42,078 nucleotides of DNA from Gemmobacter sp. (GCA_003509785.1 DOMY01000187.1:30037-72114), one strand, 5' to 3'; counted from the first letter of the stretch, positions 24,503 through 32,391 are shown. A program made the numbers and translations. Notes: generated by a model from the letters alone, not told the origin.

Positions 24503-24763
24503 ATGACCGAAATTTCAGGGCCTGCCGAATCTGCGGCGCGGCTGGTGGCGCTGCGGCGCAAGGCGGTCGAGCTGGAGGGGGTTTTCCTGTCGGAAATGCT
24601 GGCCGCCGCCGGGATGGACCGGGCCGCAGAGACGGCAGGGGGCGGGCAGTTCGCCTCTTTCCTGCGCGGGGAACAGGCGCAGGCCATGGCGCAACAGGGG
24701 GGAATCGGGCTGGCCGAAGCGCTGTTCCGCGCCATGCTTCGGGCGGAGAGGCCGGATGTCTGA
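24503..24763 (+). CDS. flgJ: FlgJ-type rod-binding protein (single domain)
   Basis: An 86-residue protein matching only the N-terminal rod-scaffold domain of FlgJ: ARLVALRRKAVELEGVFLSEMLAAAG followed by GGQFASFLRGEQAQAMAQQGGIGLAEALFRAML. The muramidase domain present in enterobacterial FlgJ is absent, so wall digestion must be supplied by another protein, plausibly the lytic transglycosylase at 38223-38900. The start at 24503 has AGGAG at good spacing. Its end overlaps the next gene by 8 bp. Confidence 0.85.
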   Translation: MTEISGPAESAARLVALRRKAVELEGVFLSEMLAAAGMDRAAETAGGGQFASFLRGEQAQAMAQQGGIGLAEALFRAMLRAERPDV

Positions 24764-25088
24764 ACCAGCCGACCTGCCGGCCTTGCTGGATGCACTGCAC
24801 GCGGCGCTGCGGGGCGGCCGGTTCGACGATCTGGCCGAAATCGAAACCGCGATCCGCAACACGTGCAACCGCCCCCTGCCCGCCATGGATCCCCTCTGGG
24901 CAGAGCAGATGCGGGCCAAGGCCCGGCGCAATGACCGGCTGTTGGCCGCAAGCCTGCGCGGGCTGCGCATGGCCCAGCGGCGGATCGCAGAGTTGCAGGC
25001 GATTTCAGCAGGTTACGCAACCTATGATGATGGCGGCCGCGTGCAGCATCACCGCAGCCTGCCCCCACAGCTGACACGACGTTTCTGA
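24756..25088 (+). CDS. small flagellar protein, FlgN-like export chaperone candidate
   Basis: A 110-residue helical protein with predicted amphipathic helices: LPALLDALHAALRGGRFDDLAEIETAI, then WAEQMRAKARRNDRLLAASLRGLRMAQRRIAEL, and a short tail YDDGGRVQHH. Length, all-helix content and position after flgJ suit FlgN, the chaperone for hook-associated proteins, which is very divergent in this group. It overlaps flgJ by 8 bp. I do not see a decisive motif; another flagellar assembly factor is possible. Confidence 0.6.
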   Translation: MSEPADLPALLDALHAALRGGRFDDLAEIETAIRNTCNRPLPAMDPLWAEQMRAKARRNDRLLAASLRGLRMAQRRIAELQAISAGYATYDDGGRVQHHRSLPPQLTRRF

Positions 25089-25295
25089 AGCGATTCAAAT
25101 GCGCGATGTTTCGGCGCGGCGGTGCGGGCGAGTTTAGCGATCTGTTAGCGATTGCAGGTCAGTAATCAGGGGGCATCCCGCCAAGGGGTGGCGCGGCCGG
25201 CCGAAAGGCACCGCAGGGACAGAAGCCCGACACCGCCGCAGATTGCGGCATCCTGCCCGGCGCAAAGCGCGGGCCATATGAAAGGGTAGCAGGAC
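25089..25295 (+). promoter_or_regulatory. flagellin promoter and leader region
   Basis: These 207 bp carry TTAG-N7-TTAG at 25134-25148, within a tandem TTAGCGAT repeat of 11-bp period. This matches the spacing of CtrA sites. A perfect hairpin GCCGCA-GAT-TGCGGC lies at 25235-25249, about 47 bases before the flagellin ATG, and would be in the mRNA leader. Neither a sigma-54 nor a sigma-28 promoter was recognised with confidence. Confidence 0.45.
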
Positions 25296-26507
25296 ATGTC
25301 GTCCATTCTGACCAACACCAGTGCCATGATCGCCCTTCAGACGATGAAGGGTATCAATACCAACCTTGAAAAGGTGCAATCCGAAATCTCGACCGGCAAG
25401 GATGTGGCCACCGCACGCGACAATGCAGCGGTCTGGGCTATTTCAAAGGTCATGGAATCGGATGTGGAGGCGTTTCAGGGCATTTCCGACAGCCTCGCGC
25501 TGGGATCCTCCACCGTGGGCGTCGCCCGTCAGGCCGCCGAGACCGTGACCGACCTGCTGACCGAGATCAAAGGCAAGATCGTTTCGGCCCAGGGGGAAAA
25601 TGTCGACCGGGTGAAGATCCAGGCCGATATCGACGCGCTGACCGGCCAGATCGGTTCGGTGGTTTCGGCCGCGCAGTTCAACGGGCTGAACCTGGTGAAC
25701 GGCTCCACCACCTCGATCGACGTTCTGGCCTCGCTGGATCGGGACGGCGCCACCACCAGCGCCTCGTCGATCACTGTCACGTCGCAGGATCTGTCGTTCG
25801 GCACCTATACGGCGAATGATGTCTTCTCCACCAGCGGCGCTGCGACGGTTTCGGCCAATTCCGATACTTTCGTGATGTCGCTGGACAATGGCGGCGGCTC
25901 TGACGAGATCACGATTCAGGATGGCGCCACCGCCTGGGCGGCCGGCGACAAGATCAGCATGATGATCGGTGACCAGACGGTGAGCTATACTGTCTCGGCC
26001 TCGGATGTGGACAGCGGCGCCAATACCATTGCCGATCTGGTGGCGGTGGGGCTGAAAGGCGCGATCGACGAGCTGGGGATCGACGGGCTGACCGTGGATT
26101 ATGACAGCGCCAATGCCGGCACACTGGTCTTTACGAATGACGGCACATCCGATCTTTCGGTCAGCGGCCAGTTCACCAATACCGGCGCAGGCGGCCTGGG
26201 TGCCCTGTCGCAGATCGACGTGACCACCAACACCACCGATGCGTTGACCCGCATCGAAAGCATGTTGCAAACCTCGGTCGATGCAGCGGCGGCCTTTGGT
26301 TCGGTGCAGACGCGGATCGACATTCAGGCCGATTTTGTGGGCCAGCTGACCGACACGCTGAAAACCGGGATCGGTTCGATGGTCGACGCCGATATGGAAG
26401 AGGCCTCGGCCCGGCTGCAGGCATTGCAGACCCAGCAGCAGCTGGGGATTCAGGCGCTGTCGATTGCCAACCAGGCCCCGCAGAGCATCCTGTCGCTGTT
26501 CCGCTGA
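25296..26507 (+). CDS. fliC: flagellin
   Basis: A 403-residue filament subunit, exported through the flagellar type III system. N-terminal D0/D1 (1 to about 140) reads SSILTNTSAMIALQTMKGIN and GKDVATARDNAAVWAISKVMESDVEAF. The C-terminal D1/D0 (about 315-403) includes ADFVGQLTDTLKTGIGSMVDADMEEASARLQALQ and ends IANQAPQSILSLFR, typical of alphaproteobacterial flagellins. The surface-exposed middle (about 145-310) is Ser/Thr/Asp-rich and variable. It is followed by a strong hairpin and then flaF-flbT. Confidence 0.96.
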   Translation: MSSILTNTSAMIALQTMKGINTNLEKVQSEISTGKDVATARDNAAVWAISKVMESDVEAFQGISDSLALGSSTVGVARQAAETVTDLLTEIKGKIVSAQGENVDRVKIQADIDALTGQIGSVVSAAQFNGLNLVNGSTTSIDVLASLDRDGATTSASSITVTSQDLSFGTYTANDVFSTSGAATVSANSDTFVMSLDNGGGSDEITIQDGATAWAAGDKISMMIGDQTVSYTVSASDVDSGANTIADLVAVGLKGAIDELGIDGLTVDYDSANAGTLVFTNDGTSDLSVSGQFTNTGAGGLGALSQIDVTTNTTDALTRIESMLQTSVDAAAAFGSVQTRIDIQADFVGQLTDTLKTGIGSMVDADMEEASARLQALQTQQQLGIQALSIANQAPQSILSLFR

Positions 26508-26516
26508 CGGAAGGCA

Positions 26517-26543
26517 GGGCAGCGTGCAAAGCGCGCGCTGCCC
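26517..26543 (+). terminator. hairpin after flagellin
   Basis: An 11-bp stem (one G-U pair) between GGGCAGCGTGC (26517-26527) and GCGCGCTGCCC (26533-26543) with a five-base loop. There is no T-run (CCTCTAACC follows), so it may be a partial terminator that lowers flaF-flbT expression relative to flagellin. Confidence 0.6.
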
Positions 26544-26577
26544 CCTCTAACCCCCGGCACACATCGAAGGAAACGCC

Positions 26578-26955
26578 GTGAACATGATGTATCAGGCCCG
26601 GGCCGCTTATGGCCGCCCCGATCCGGCGCTGCGGTCCAACCGGCAGATCGAATACGATCTGTTTGCCCGGATCACCCGAAAGCTGAGCGAAGCCAACCAG
26701 ACAAGAACCAAGGATTTTCCGGGATTTGCCCGCGCCCTGCATGAAAACCAGCGGCTGTGGACGGCGCTCGCCGCAGATGTGGCCACACCGGGCAATGCCC
26801 TGCCGCAGCAGCTTCGCGCGCGGTTGTTCTATCTTTATGAATTCACCGCCAGTCAGACACGCAAGGCACTGGCCGATGGGACAGATATCACCGTGCTGAT
26901 CGACATCAACACCGCCATCATGCGCGGATTGCGCGGCGAGGGTGAGCCGAAATGA
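26578..26955 (+). CDS. flaF: flagellin synthesis regulator FlaF
   Basis: A 125-residue helical protein matching FlaF, which in Caulobacter is needed for flagellin synthesis and acts against FlbT. Seen: YQARAAYGRPDPALRSNRQIEYDLFARITRKL, LHENQRLWTALAADVA and LPQQLRARLFYLYEFT. The start may be GTG at 26578 (GAAGG eight bases upstream) or the ATG at 26584; both keep the family core. It lies 70 bp after flagellin and overlaps flbT by 4 bp. Confidence 0.9.
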   Translation: MNMMYQARAAYGRPDPALRSNRQIEYDLFARITRKLSEANQTRTKDFPGFARALHENQRLWTALAADVATPGNALPQQLRARLFYLYEFTASQTRKALADGTDITVLIDINTAIMRGLRGEGEPK

Positions 26956-27356
26956 CAGGGCTGGTGCTGAAACTCGGGCCGCATGAGCGGGTATTGATCA
27001 ATGGCGCCGTTGTCGAAAATGGCGAGCGTCGGTCGCGGCTGGCGATCATGACCCCCAATGCCAGCATCCTGCGGCTGCGCGACGCGATCCACCCGGAAGA
27101 GGTGACAACGCCGGTGCGCCGGGTCTGCTATGTGGCACAGCTGGTGCTTTCCGGGGATGCCGATGCCGGGGAAGCCCGCCTGCAATTGCTGCGCGGGATC
27201 GAACAGCTGAGCCAGGTCCTGACCGATACCGACAGCCGGGCGCAGCTGGCGCTGGCCTCCAGGGCGGTGATGGAGGATCAGCATTATCAAGCGCTGCGCG
27301 CCCTGCGCAGCCTGCTGCCCCGGGAGGAGCGGCTGTTCGCCGCGATCCGCCCGTGA
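26952..27356 (+). CDS. flbT: flagellin expression repressor FlbT
   Basis: A 134-residue protein matching FlbT, which in Caulobacter represses flagellin by binding the 5' leader of its mRNA. Seen: TGLVLKLGPHERVLINGAVVENG, RLAIMTPNASILRLRDAI, VRRVCYVAQLVLSGDAD and LRGIEQLSQVL. Overlap ATGA with flaF upstream and GTGA with the DUF1217 gene downstream indicates translational coupling. The flagellin leader upstream carries a hairpin that could be its target. Confidence 0.93.
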   Translation: MTGLVLKLGPHERVLINGAVVENGERRSRLAIMTPNASILRLRDAIHPEEVTTPVRRVCYVAQLVLSGDADAGEARLQLLRGIEQLSQVLTDTDSRAQLALASRAVMEDQHYQALRALRSLLPREERLFAAIRP

Positions 27357-28150
27357 CGGCCGTCGCCTTGCCCCTGTCCGGCTATGCGGGGTGGACGTTC
27401 CTGCAGCGCACGATGGAAAGCCAGAAAGCCCTGTTGCAGAAAGACGCGCAGCTTCAGCGGGAGGAGGCGCATTTCCGTGAAAAGATCGGCAGCATCACCA
27501 AGGCAGAGGATCTGGTGAAAGACCGGCAATTGCTGAAGGTTGCCCTGGGTGCCTATGGATTGCAGGATGATCTGGCGAACCGGTATTTCATCCGCAAAGT
27601 TCTGGAAGATGGCACGCTGGACAACAGCGATCTGGCAAACCGGCTGGCCGACAAATCTTATGCCGCACTGTCTTCGGGGTTTGGTTTCGGCGATTACGCG
27701 GTGCCCCGCACCCAGCTTTCCGATTTCGCCGACAAGATCATCGCGCAATATCGCCAGCGCAGCTTTGAAGTGGCTGTGGGCGAGGTGAATGGCGATTACC
27801 GGCTGGCATTGAACGCCGAGCGCGAATTGCCCGCACTTGCCAGCGGTTCAATGACCGAGGATGCCAAGTGGTATACTGTTCTTGGCTCTGAACCCCTGCG
27901 CCGCCTGTTTGAAACCGCTTTCGGCCTGCCTGCCAGCTTTGGCGCGATCGACATTGACGCACAGCTGGGCATCATCAAGGACAGGGCGGCGCGCTATTTC
28001 GGGAATGACAGCCTCAGCCAGTTTTCCCAGCCGGATCAACAGGACAAGCTGATCCGGCAGTTCCTGTTGCGGGCCGAACTGGCAAGCCTTTCTGCGGGCA
28101 CCATCTCGCGGGCGGCAAGTGCCTTGCAGATTCTGCAGGCAGGTGGCTGA
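27353..28150 (+). CDS. DUF1217 family protein, flagellar-associated
   Basis: A 265-residue protein that I recognise as DUF1217, a family of unknown function commonly found beside flagellar genes in Rhodobacterales. Visible pattern: GYAGWTFLQRTMESQKALLQKD, IGSITKAEDLVKDRQLLKVALGAYGL, NRYFIRKVLEDGTLDNSDLANRLADKSYAALSSGFGF, and a C-terminal helix ending RAASALQILQAGG. It is mostly helical with no signal peptide. Translation begins at GTG in a GTGA overlap with flbT, so expression is tied to the flagellin regulators. It could be a secreted filament-associated protein or an export factor; the sequence does not decide. Confidence 0.8.
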   Translation: MTAVALPLSGYAGWTFLQRTMESQKALLQKDAQLQREEAHFREKIGSITKAEDLVKDRQLLKVALGAYGLQDDLANRYFIRKVLEDGTLDNSDLANRLADKSYAALSSGFGFGDYAVPRTQLSDFADKIIAQYRQRSFEVAVGEVNGDYRLALNAERELPALASGSMTEDAKWYTVLGSEPLRRLFETAFGLPASFGAIDIDAQLGIIKDRAARYFGNDSLSQFSQPDQQDKLIRQFLLRAELASLSAGTISRAASALQILQAGG

Positions 28151-28156
28151 AGCGGG

Positions 28157-29467
28157 CTAACGCCCCAGACAACTGGCCAGACGGCGAAAGCTGGCAGCGA
28201 CACCATCAGGTGCATCTTCGGCCAGAAAGCCATCCAACCCGGGCCAGAGGCGGATTGCCTGATCCACCACCGGATCAGAGCCTTTCACATAAAGACCCGC
28301 CTGTATCATCATTTCAGCCCGGTCATATGCCGCCAGAAAGCGACGGCAATCTGCAATCAGGCAGTTTTCTTCGGCTGTGGCGGCCTCGGGCAGGCTGCGC
28401 GAGACCGAGCGCAACAGGTCGATCGCCGGAAAGCGGCCACGTTCGGCAATCGCACGGTCCATCACAACATGGCCGTCCAGCACGCCGCGCAAAATATCGG
28501 CCACCGGCTCTTCCATGTCGGAGCCCGCGACCAGCACCGAAAAAACCGCCGTGATATCCCCGGCCCCTTCCAGCCCCGGCCCCGCCCGTTCTGCCAAGGC
28601 CATGATCGTATGGGCAGTGGAGGGCGGATAGCCCCGCAGACTGGCCGCCTCGCCCGAGGCGACAGCAACCTCACGATGCGCTTCGGCAAATCGGGTGACC
28701 GAATCGGCCAGCAGCAGCACATGCAGCCCCTGATCGCGGAAATGTTCGGCCACGGCCATCGCTGTCCAGGCACAGCGCCGCCGCGTCAGGGCGGGCTGAT
28801 CGGATGTGGCCGTCACGACAATGCTGCGCGCCATCCCCCCTGGCCCCAGAATATGTTCCGTGAATTCGCGCAATTCACGGCCCCGCTCTCCGATCAGCGC
28901 GATCACCACCAGATCCGCCTCGACCCCGCGTGCAAATTTGGCCAGCAGGCTGGATTTTCCGACACCAGAGCCGGCAAAGAGCCCGATACGCTGGCCGCGC
29001 ACCAGGGGCAGCAAGGTGTCGAAAATGGCGGTTCCGGTAGCCAGCCGCCGCCCCAGCCGTCGTCGCTGCGCAGCTGGCGGCGGTGTTGCACGCAGAGCCC
29101 GCGGCTGCGCCCCGCGCAACAGCGGGCGGCCATCCAGCGGCCGGCCATATGGATCCAGGATGCGCCCGATCCAGCTGGTATCGGGGGAAATGCTCGCCGC
29201 GCCAACAAGTTCGACCGGATCGCCCAGCGCCGCCCCCTCCATCGGGCCATCGGGCAAAACCAGGGCCCCTGACCGGGCAAGCCCCACGATTTCGCCCCCT
29301 GTCACCCCGATGGCGCTGCGGATCGAGACCCGATCCCCCAGCAGGGCCACATCCTCCAGCCCCGTCACTGCCAGAGTGCCGCGCCCCAGATCCTCCACCC
29401 GGCCGATGCGGGCCACAAACCGCAGATCGCGGATTTCTGCCAGCAAGGGATCAAAGCAACCGACCAT
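28157..29467 (-). CDS. fliI: flagellar export ATPase FliI
   Basis: A 436-residue ATPase that powers substrate engagement at the flagellar export gate, related to F1 beta subunits. Motifs: Walker A GSGVGKSS (166-173), IGERGREL (192-199), and Walker B LLLADSVTRFAEA (251-263). C-terminal GYPPSTAHTIMALAERAGPG and DGHVVMDRAIAERGRFPAIDLLRSVSRSLP are also conserved. The ATG at 29467 is preceded by GGGAGA at suitable spacing; upstream in-frame extension is non-conserved. It is convergent with the DUF1217 gene (6-bp gap) and divergent from flgB. No fliH is adjacent. Confidence 0.95.
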   Translation of the reverse strand: MVGCFDPLLAEIRDLRFVARIGRVEDLGRGTLAVTGLEDVALLGDRVSIRSAIGVTGGEIVGLARSGALVLPDGPMEGAALGDPVELVGAASISPDTSWIGRILDPYGRPLDGRPLLRGAQPRALRATPPPAAQRRRLGRRLATGTAIFDTLLPLVRGQRIGLFAGSGVGKSSLLAKFARGVEADLVVIALIGERGRELREFTEHILGPGGMARSIVVTATSDQPALTRRRCAWTAMAVAEHFRDQGLHVLLLADSVTRFAEAHREVAVASGEAASLRGYPPSTAHTIMALAERAGPGLEGAGDITAVFSVLVAGSDMEEPVADILRGVLDGHVVMDRAIAERGRFPAIDLLRSVSRSLPEAATAEENCLIADCRRFLAAYDRAEMMIQAGLYVKGSDPVVDQAIRLWPGLDGFLAEDAPDGVAASFRRLASCLGR

Positions 29468-29551
29468 TTTATTCTCCCTTTGTTCACTGCTTACCCTTTC
29501 TAAAGGAATCACCCTTAATCCTTGGTGAAGGTGATCGAGGGAGAAGCCCCG
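29468..29551. promoter_or_regulatory. divergent fliI/flgB promoter region
   Basis: This 84-bp gap must contain promoters for fliI and the nine-gene flgB operon. It includes TTAA-N7-TGAA at 29515-29529, a weaker relative of the CtrA-like spacing seen at the other flagellar promoters. GAGGGAG near 29537 is the flgB ribosome-binding site. Confidence 0.35.
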
Positions 29552-29932
29552 ATGTTCGGAAAACTGGAACTCATTCATATGGCGCAGTCGCTGGCGCGAC
29601 ATGCAGGTGCGCGGCAGGCAGAAATTGCGCGCAATATCGCCAATGCAGATACGCCCGGGTATCGGGCGCAGGATCTGCAGCCCTTCGCGGACAGCTACGG
29701 CGATGACCTGCTTGCGCCACGCCACAGCCGGCCCCGCCATTTCGGCGCAGCCCAGGGGGCGGGCGAGGCACGGCCCATCCACACGGCCGACGCGGCAGAG
29801 CCGAACGGCAATTCGGTGTCGCTGGAAACAGAGATGATGCGCGCGGCCGAGGTGCGCCAACAGCACGACATGGCGCTGGCCATCTATCGCAGCAGCGCGG
29901 ATATCCTGCGCAGCAGCCTGGAGCGGAGGTAA
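29552..29932 (+). CDS. flgB: flagellar proximal rod protein FlgB
   Basis: A 126-residue rod subunit. It has the flagellar rod signature NIANADTPGYRAQD after an N-terminal helix FGKLELIHMAQSLARHAGARQAEIAR, and a C-terminal helix LETEMMRAAEVRQQHDMALAIYRSSADILRSSL. It is a little shorter than E. coli FlgB (138). The ATG at 29552 is preferred over a GTG-led start ten codons upstream, because a GAGGGAG site precedes it. It lies 3 bp before flgC. Confidence 0.93.
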   Translation: MFGKLELIHMAQSLARHAGARQAEIARNIANADTPGYRAQDLQPFADSYGDDLLAPRHSRPRHFGAAQGAGEARPIHTADAAEPNGNSVSLETEMMRAAEVRQQHDMALAIYRSSADILRSSLERR

Positions 29933-29935
29933 GCG

Positions 29936-30316
29936 ATGGCCGATCTTTCCGGCGCCCTTTCCGTTTCCGCATCCGGCATGGGGGCGCAATCCAGCCGCCT
30001 GCGCCATGTGGCCGAAAATATCGCCAATGCCGATACGCCCGGCTACCATCGCAAGACGGTCAGCTTCCGCACGGATGATGATGCAGGCCTTGTGGCCCCC
30101 GGCCCGGTGCAGCTGGACCAGTCTCCCCTGGCGCGTATCTTCGACCCCGGCCACCCGCTGGCAGATGACAGCGGCCATCACGACGGATCGAATGTCGATC
30201 TTGTCATCGAAATCGCCGACGCCCGCGAGGCGCAGCGCAGCTACGAAGCCAATCTCAGCATGTTCGATCAGGCACGGCGAATGACGCAAAGCCTGTTCGA
30301 ACTGCTGCGCAGATAA
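29936..30316 (+). CDS. flgC: flagellar proximal rod protein FlgC
   Basis: A 126-residue rod subunit with the family opening LSGALSVSASGMGAQSSRLRHVAENIANADTPGYHRK. The C-terminus SNVDLVIEIADAREAQRSYEANLSMFDQARRMTQSLFELL is the matching coiled-coil helix. Second gene of the flgB operon, 3 bp after flgB and 11 bp before fliE. Confidence 0.95.
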   Translation: MADLSGALSVSASGMGAQSSRLRHVAENIANADTPGYHRKTVSFRTDDDAGLVAPGPVQLDQSPLARIFDPGHPLADDSGHHDGSNVDLVIEIADAREAQRSYEANLSMFDQARRMTQSLFELLRR

Positions 30317-30327
30317 GGAGATCCAGG

Positions 30328-30618
30328 ATGGATTTGCGCCCGACAACACTCGCCCAGACCTATGCTTCTGCCCGACAGGCCATCGCGCCGCAGCCCATGG
30401 ACGAAGATGCCGCCCCCAGCTTTGCCGCTGCTGTGGCCGGGCTGAGCCAGACGCTGACCCAGGCAGAAACCACGGCGCGCGACGCCATGCTGGGCAATGG
30501 CGACCCCCATGCGCTGGTCGAGGCGCTGTCGGCCAGCGCGCTGGCTGTCGAAACCGTGGTGACCGTGCGCGACAAGGTGGTGGAGGCCTATCAGGAGCTG
30601 ATGAGGATGCCGGTATGA
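30328..30618 (+). CDS. fliE: flagellar hook-basal body complex protein FliE
   Basis: A 96-residue protein joining the MS ring to the rod. The typical C-terminal half is FAAAVAGLSQTLTQAETTARDAMLGNGDPHALVEAL, then VETVVTVRDKVVEAYQELMRMPV. The N-terminal 30 residues are variable, as usual. Its stop overlaps fliQ by 4 bp (ATGA). Confidence 0.92.
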   Translation: MDLRPTTLAQTYASARQAIAPQPMDEDAAPSFAAAVAGLSQTLTQAETTARDAMLGNGDPHALVEALSASALAVETVVTVRDKVVEAYQELMRMPV

Positions 30619-30881
30619 CGCAGGACATGATCTATGATGTGCTGCGGCAGTCGCTTTGGGTTGCCGTGCGCATTTCGGCACCGCTGCTGGCCGTAGCTTT
30701 GGCCACCGGCATCGTGATCGGCCTGTTGCAGGCGCTGACCTCGGTGCAGGAGATGACGCTGACCTTCGTGCCCAAGGTGGGCGCGATGATCCTGGTGTTC
30801 TGGGCCTCGATGAGCTTCATGACAGCCACGCTGGTGTCATTTTTCACCGACCGCATCATTCCCCAGATCGCCGGAGGTTGA
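30615..30881 (+). CDS. fliQ: flagellar export gate protein FliQ
   Basis: An 88-residue inner-membrane protein with two helices, part of the export gate with FliP, FliR, FlhA and FlhB. Seen: LWVAVRISAPLLAVALATGIVIGLLQALTSVQEMTLTFVPKVG and MILVFWASMSFMTATLVSFFTDRI. FliP, its usual neighbour, is not in the window, while fliR, flhB and flhA are in a separate operon about 5 kb away. Confidence 0.95.
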   Translation: MTQDMIYDVLRQSLWVAVRISAPLLAVALATGIVIGLLQALTSVQEMTLTFVPKVGAMILVFWASMSFMTATLVSFFTDRIIPQIAGG

Positions 30882-30882
30882 G

Positions 30883-31596
30883 ATGGACGCGGCAGGATAT
30901 ACGACGCTGACCCGGCAAACCGGGCTGCAGCGCGAAATTCAGGCCATCGCCAACAATCTGGCCAATAGCGCGACCACCGGCTTCAGGCGTGAGGGCGTGA
31001 TTTTTGCCGAACATGTACGCCAGCTGGATGACGCGCCCTCGCTGTCGATGGCGCGGGCGTCAGGGCGCAATATCGACCTGACGCAGGGCGAGCTTTCGGT
31101 CACGGGCGGCACTTTCGATTTTGCCATCCAGGGTGAGGGGTTCTTTCTGCTGGAAACACCTCAGGGAAACCGGCTGACACGGGCCGGTGCCTTTACGCCG
31201 AATGGCACCGGAGATCTTGTCAATCCGGATGGATACCGGCTGCTGGATGCGGGCGGCGCCCCGGTTTTCGTGCCTGCGGGGCCGGGGAAGATCAGCCTGG
31301 CGGAGGACGGCACCCTGTCACGACCAGGGGAGCCAATCACGCGCATCGGGCTGTGGCTGCCCGCTGACCCCACTGACCTGCGCCACGAGGGCGGCACGGT
31401 GTTTGCCACCGATGGCGGCGAAGTTCCCGCAGAAGGCGGCAGCCTGCTGCAGGGCCAGGTTGAAGGCAGCAATGTGAACCCCTTTGCCGAGGTCGCCCGC
31501 ATGATCGAGGTGCAGCGTGCCTATGAGGCCGGACAGGGGTTTCTGGACCGCGAACATGACCGCAAACAAAGCGTGATCCGCACGCTGGGACGATAG
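30883..31596 (+). CDS. flgF: flagellar rod protein FlgF
   Basis: A 237-residue proximal-rod protein of the FlgF/FlgG group. N-terminal signature GLQREIQAIANNLANSATTGFRREG, a central FDFAIQGEGFFLLETPQGNRLTRAGAFTPNG, and a C-terminal helix VNPFAEVARMIEVQRAYEAGQGF. It begins 1 bp after the fliQ stop and lies 9 bp before flgG. Confidence 0.94.
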   Translation: MDAAGYTTLTRQTGLQREIQAIANNLANSATTGFRREGVIFAEHVRQLDDAPSLSMARASGRNIDLTQGELSVTGGTFDFAIQGEGFFLLETPQGNRLTRAGAFTPNGTGDLVNPDGYRLLDAGGAPVFVPAGPGKISLAEDGTLSRPGEPITRIGLWLPADPTDLRHEGGTVFATDGGEVPAEGGSLLQGQVEGSNVNPFAEVARMIEVQRAYEAGQGFLDREHDRKQSVIRTLGR

Positions 31597-31605
31597 GAAA
31601 ACCGG

Positions 31606-32391
31606 ATGAAAGCTCTGCAGATTGCTGCCAGCGGCATGGCCGCCCAACAGATGCGGGTCGATGTCGTGTCAAACAACCTCGCCAATATGTCGACCACCGG
31701 CTACAACGCCCGCCGCGCCGAATTTGCCGACCTGCATTATCAGCAAGAGGCACGGCCCGGAACGGTTTCAGCCGAGGATGGTACCATCCTTCCCACCGGC
31801 GTTCAGATCGGGCTGGGCGTGCGGCCAGCCGCCGTTTCCATGGTGCTGGCGCAGGGGCCATTGCGCGAAACCGGCTCTGATCTGGATCTCGCGATTGAGG
31901 GCCGCGGCTATCTGGAGGTGCTGCTGCCATCTGGCACCACGGCCTATACCCGGGACGGCGGTTTGCAACGCACCGGTGACGGGCTGATCGTAACCGCACA
32001 GGGGCATGAAGTGGCGCCCGGGCTGACAATCCCTGCCGATGCGCGCAGCCTTTCTGTCAATGCGGCGGGCGAAGTTTATGCGCATTTCATTGATGCGATA
32101 GAGCCGCAATTGCTGGGCCAGCTGTCTTTGGCCGGGTTCACCAATGAAAAGGGGCTGGAGGCGATCGGCGGCAATCTGTTTCTGGAAACCGCCGCCTCTG
32201 GCCCGGCACAGCCCGGCACGCCGGGGCAGGATGGGCTGGGCACGCTGCGGCAAGGCTATCTGGAGGAAAGCTCTGTCGATGCGGTGCGCGAAGTGACGGA
32301 ACTTATCAAGGCGCAGCGGGGATACGAGCTGAACGCCAAGGTCATCACTGCCGCCGATCAGATGCTGTCGGCCACGGCACAGATCCGATGA
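31606..32391 (+). CDS. flgG: flagellar distal rod protein FlgG
   Basis: A 261-residue distal-rod subunit, the usual length of FlgG. The opening is MKALQIAASGMAAQQMRVDVVSNNLANMSTTGYNARRAEF, the middle is DLDLAIEGRGYLEVLLPSG and the C-terminus is LEESSVDAVREVTELIKAQRGYELNAKVITAADQML. Its stop overlaps flgA by 4 bp. The pairing with flgF supports the identification. Confidence 0.96.
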   Translation: MKALQIAASGMAAQQMRVDVVSNNLANMSTTGYNARRAEFADLHYQQEARPGTVSAEDGTILPTGVQIGLGVRPAAVSMVLAQGPLRETGSDLDLAIEGRGYLEVLLPSGTTAYTRDGGLQRTGDGLIVTAQGHEVAPGLTIPADARSLSVNAAGEVYAHFIDAIEPQLLGQLSLAGFTNEKGLEAIGGNLFLETAASGPAQPGTPGQDGLGTLRQGYLEESSVDAVREVTELIKAQRGYELNAKVITAADQMLSATAQIR

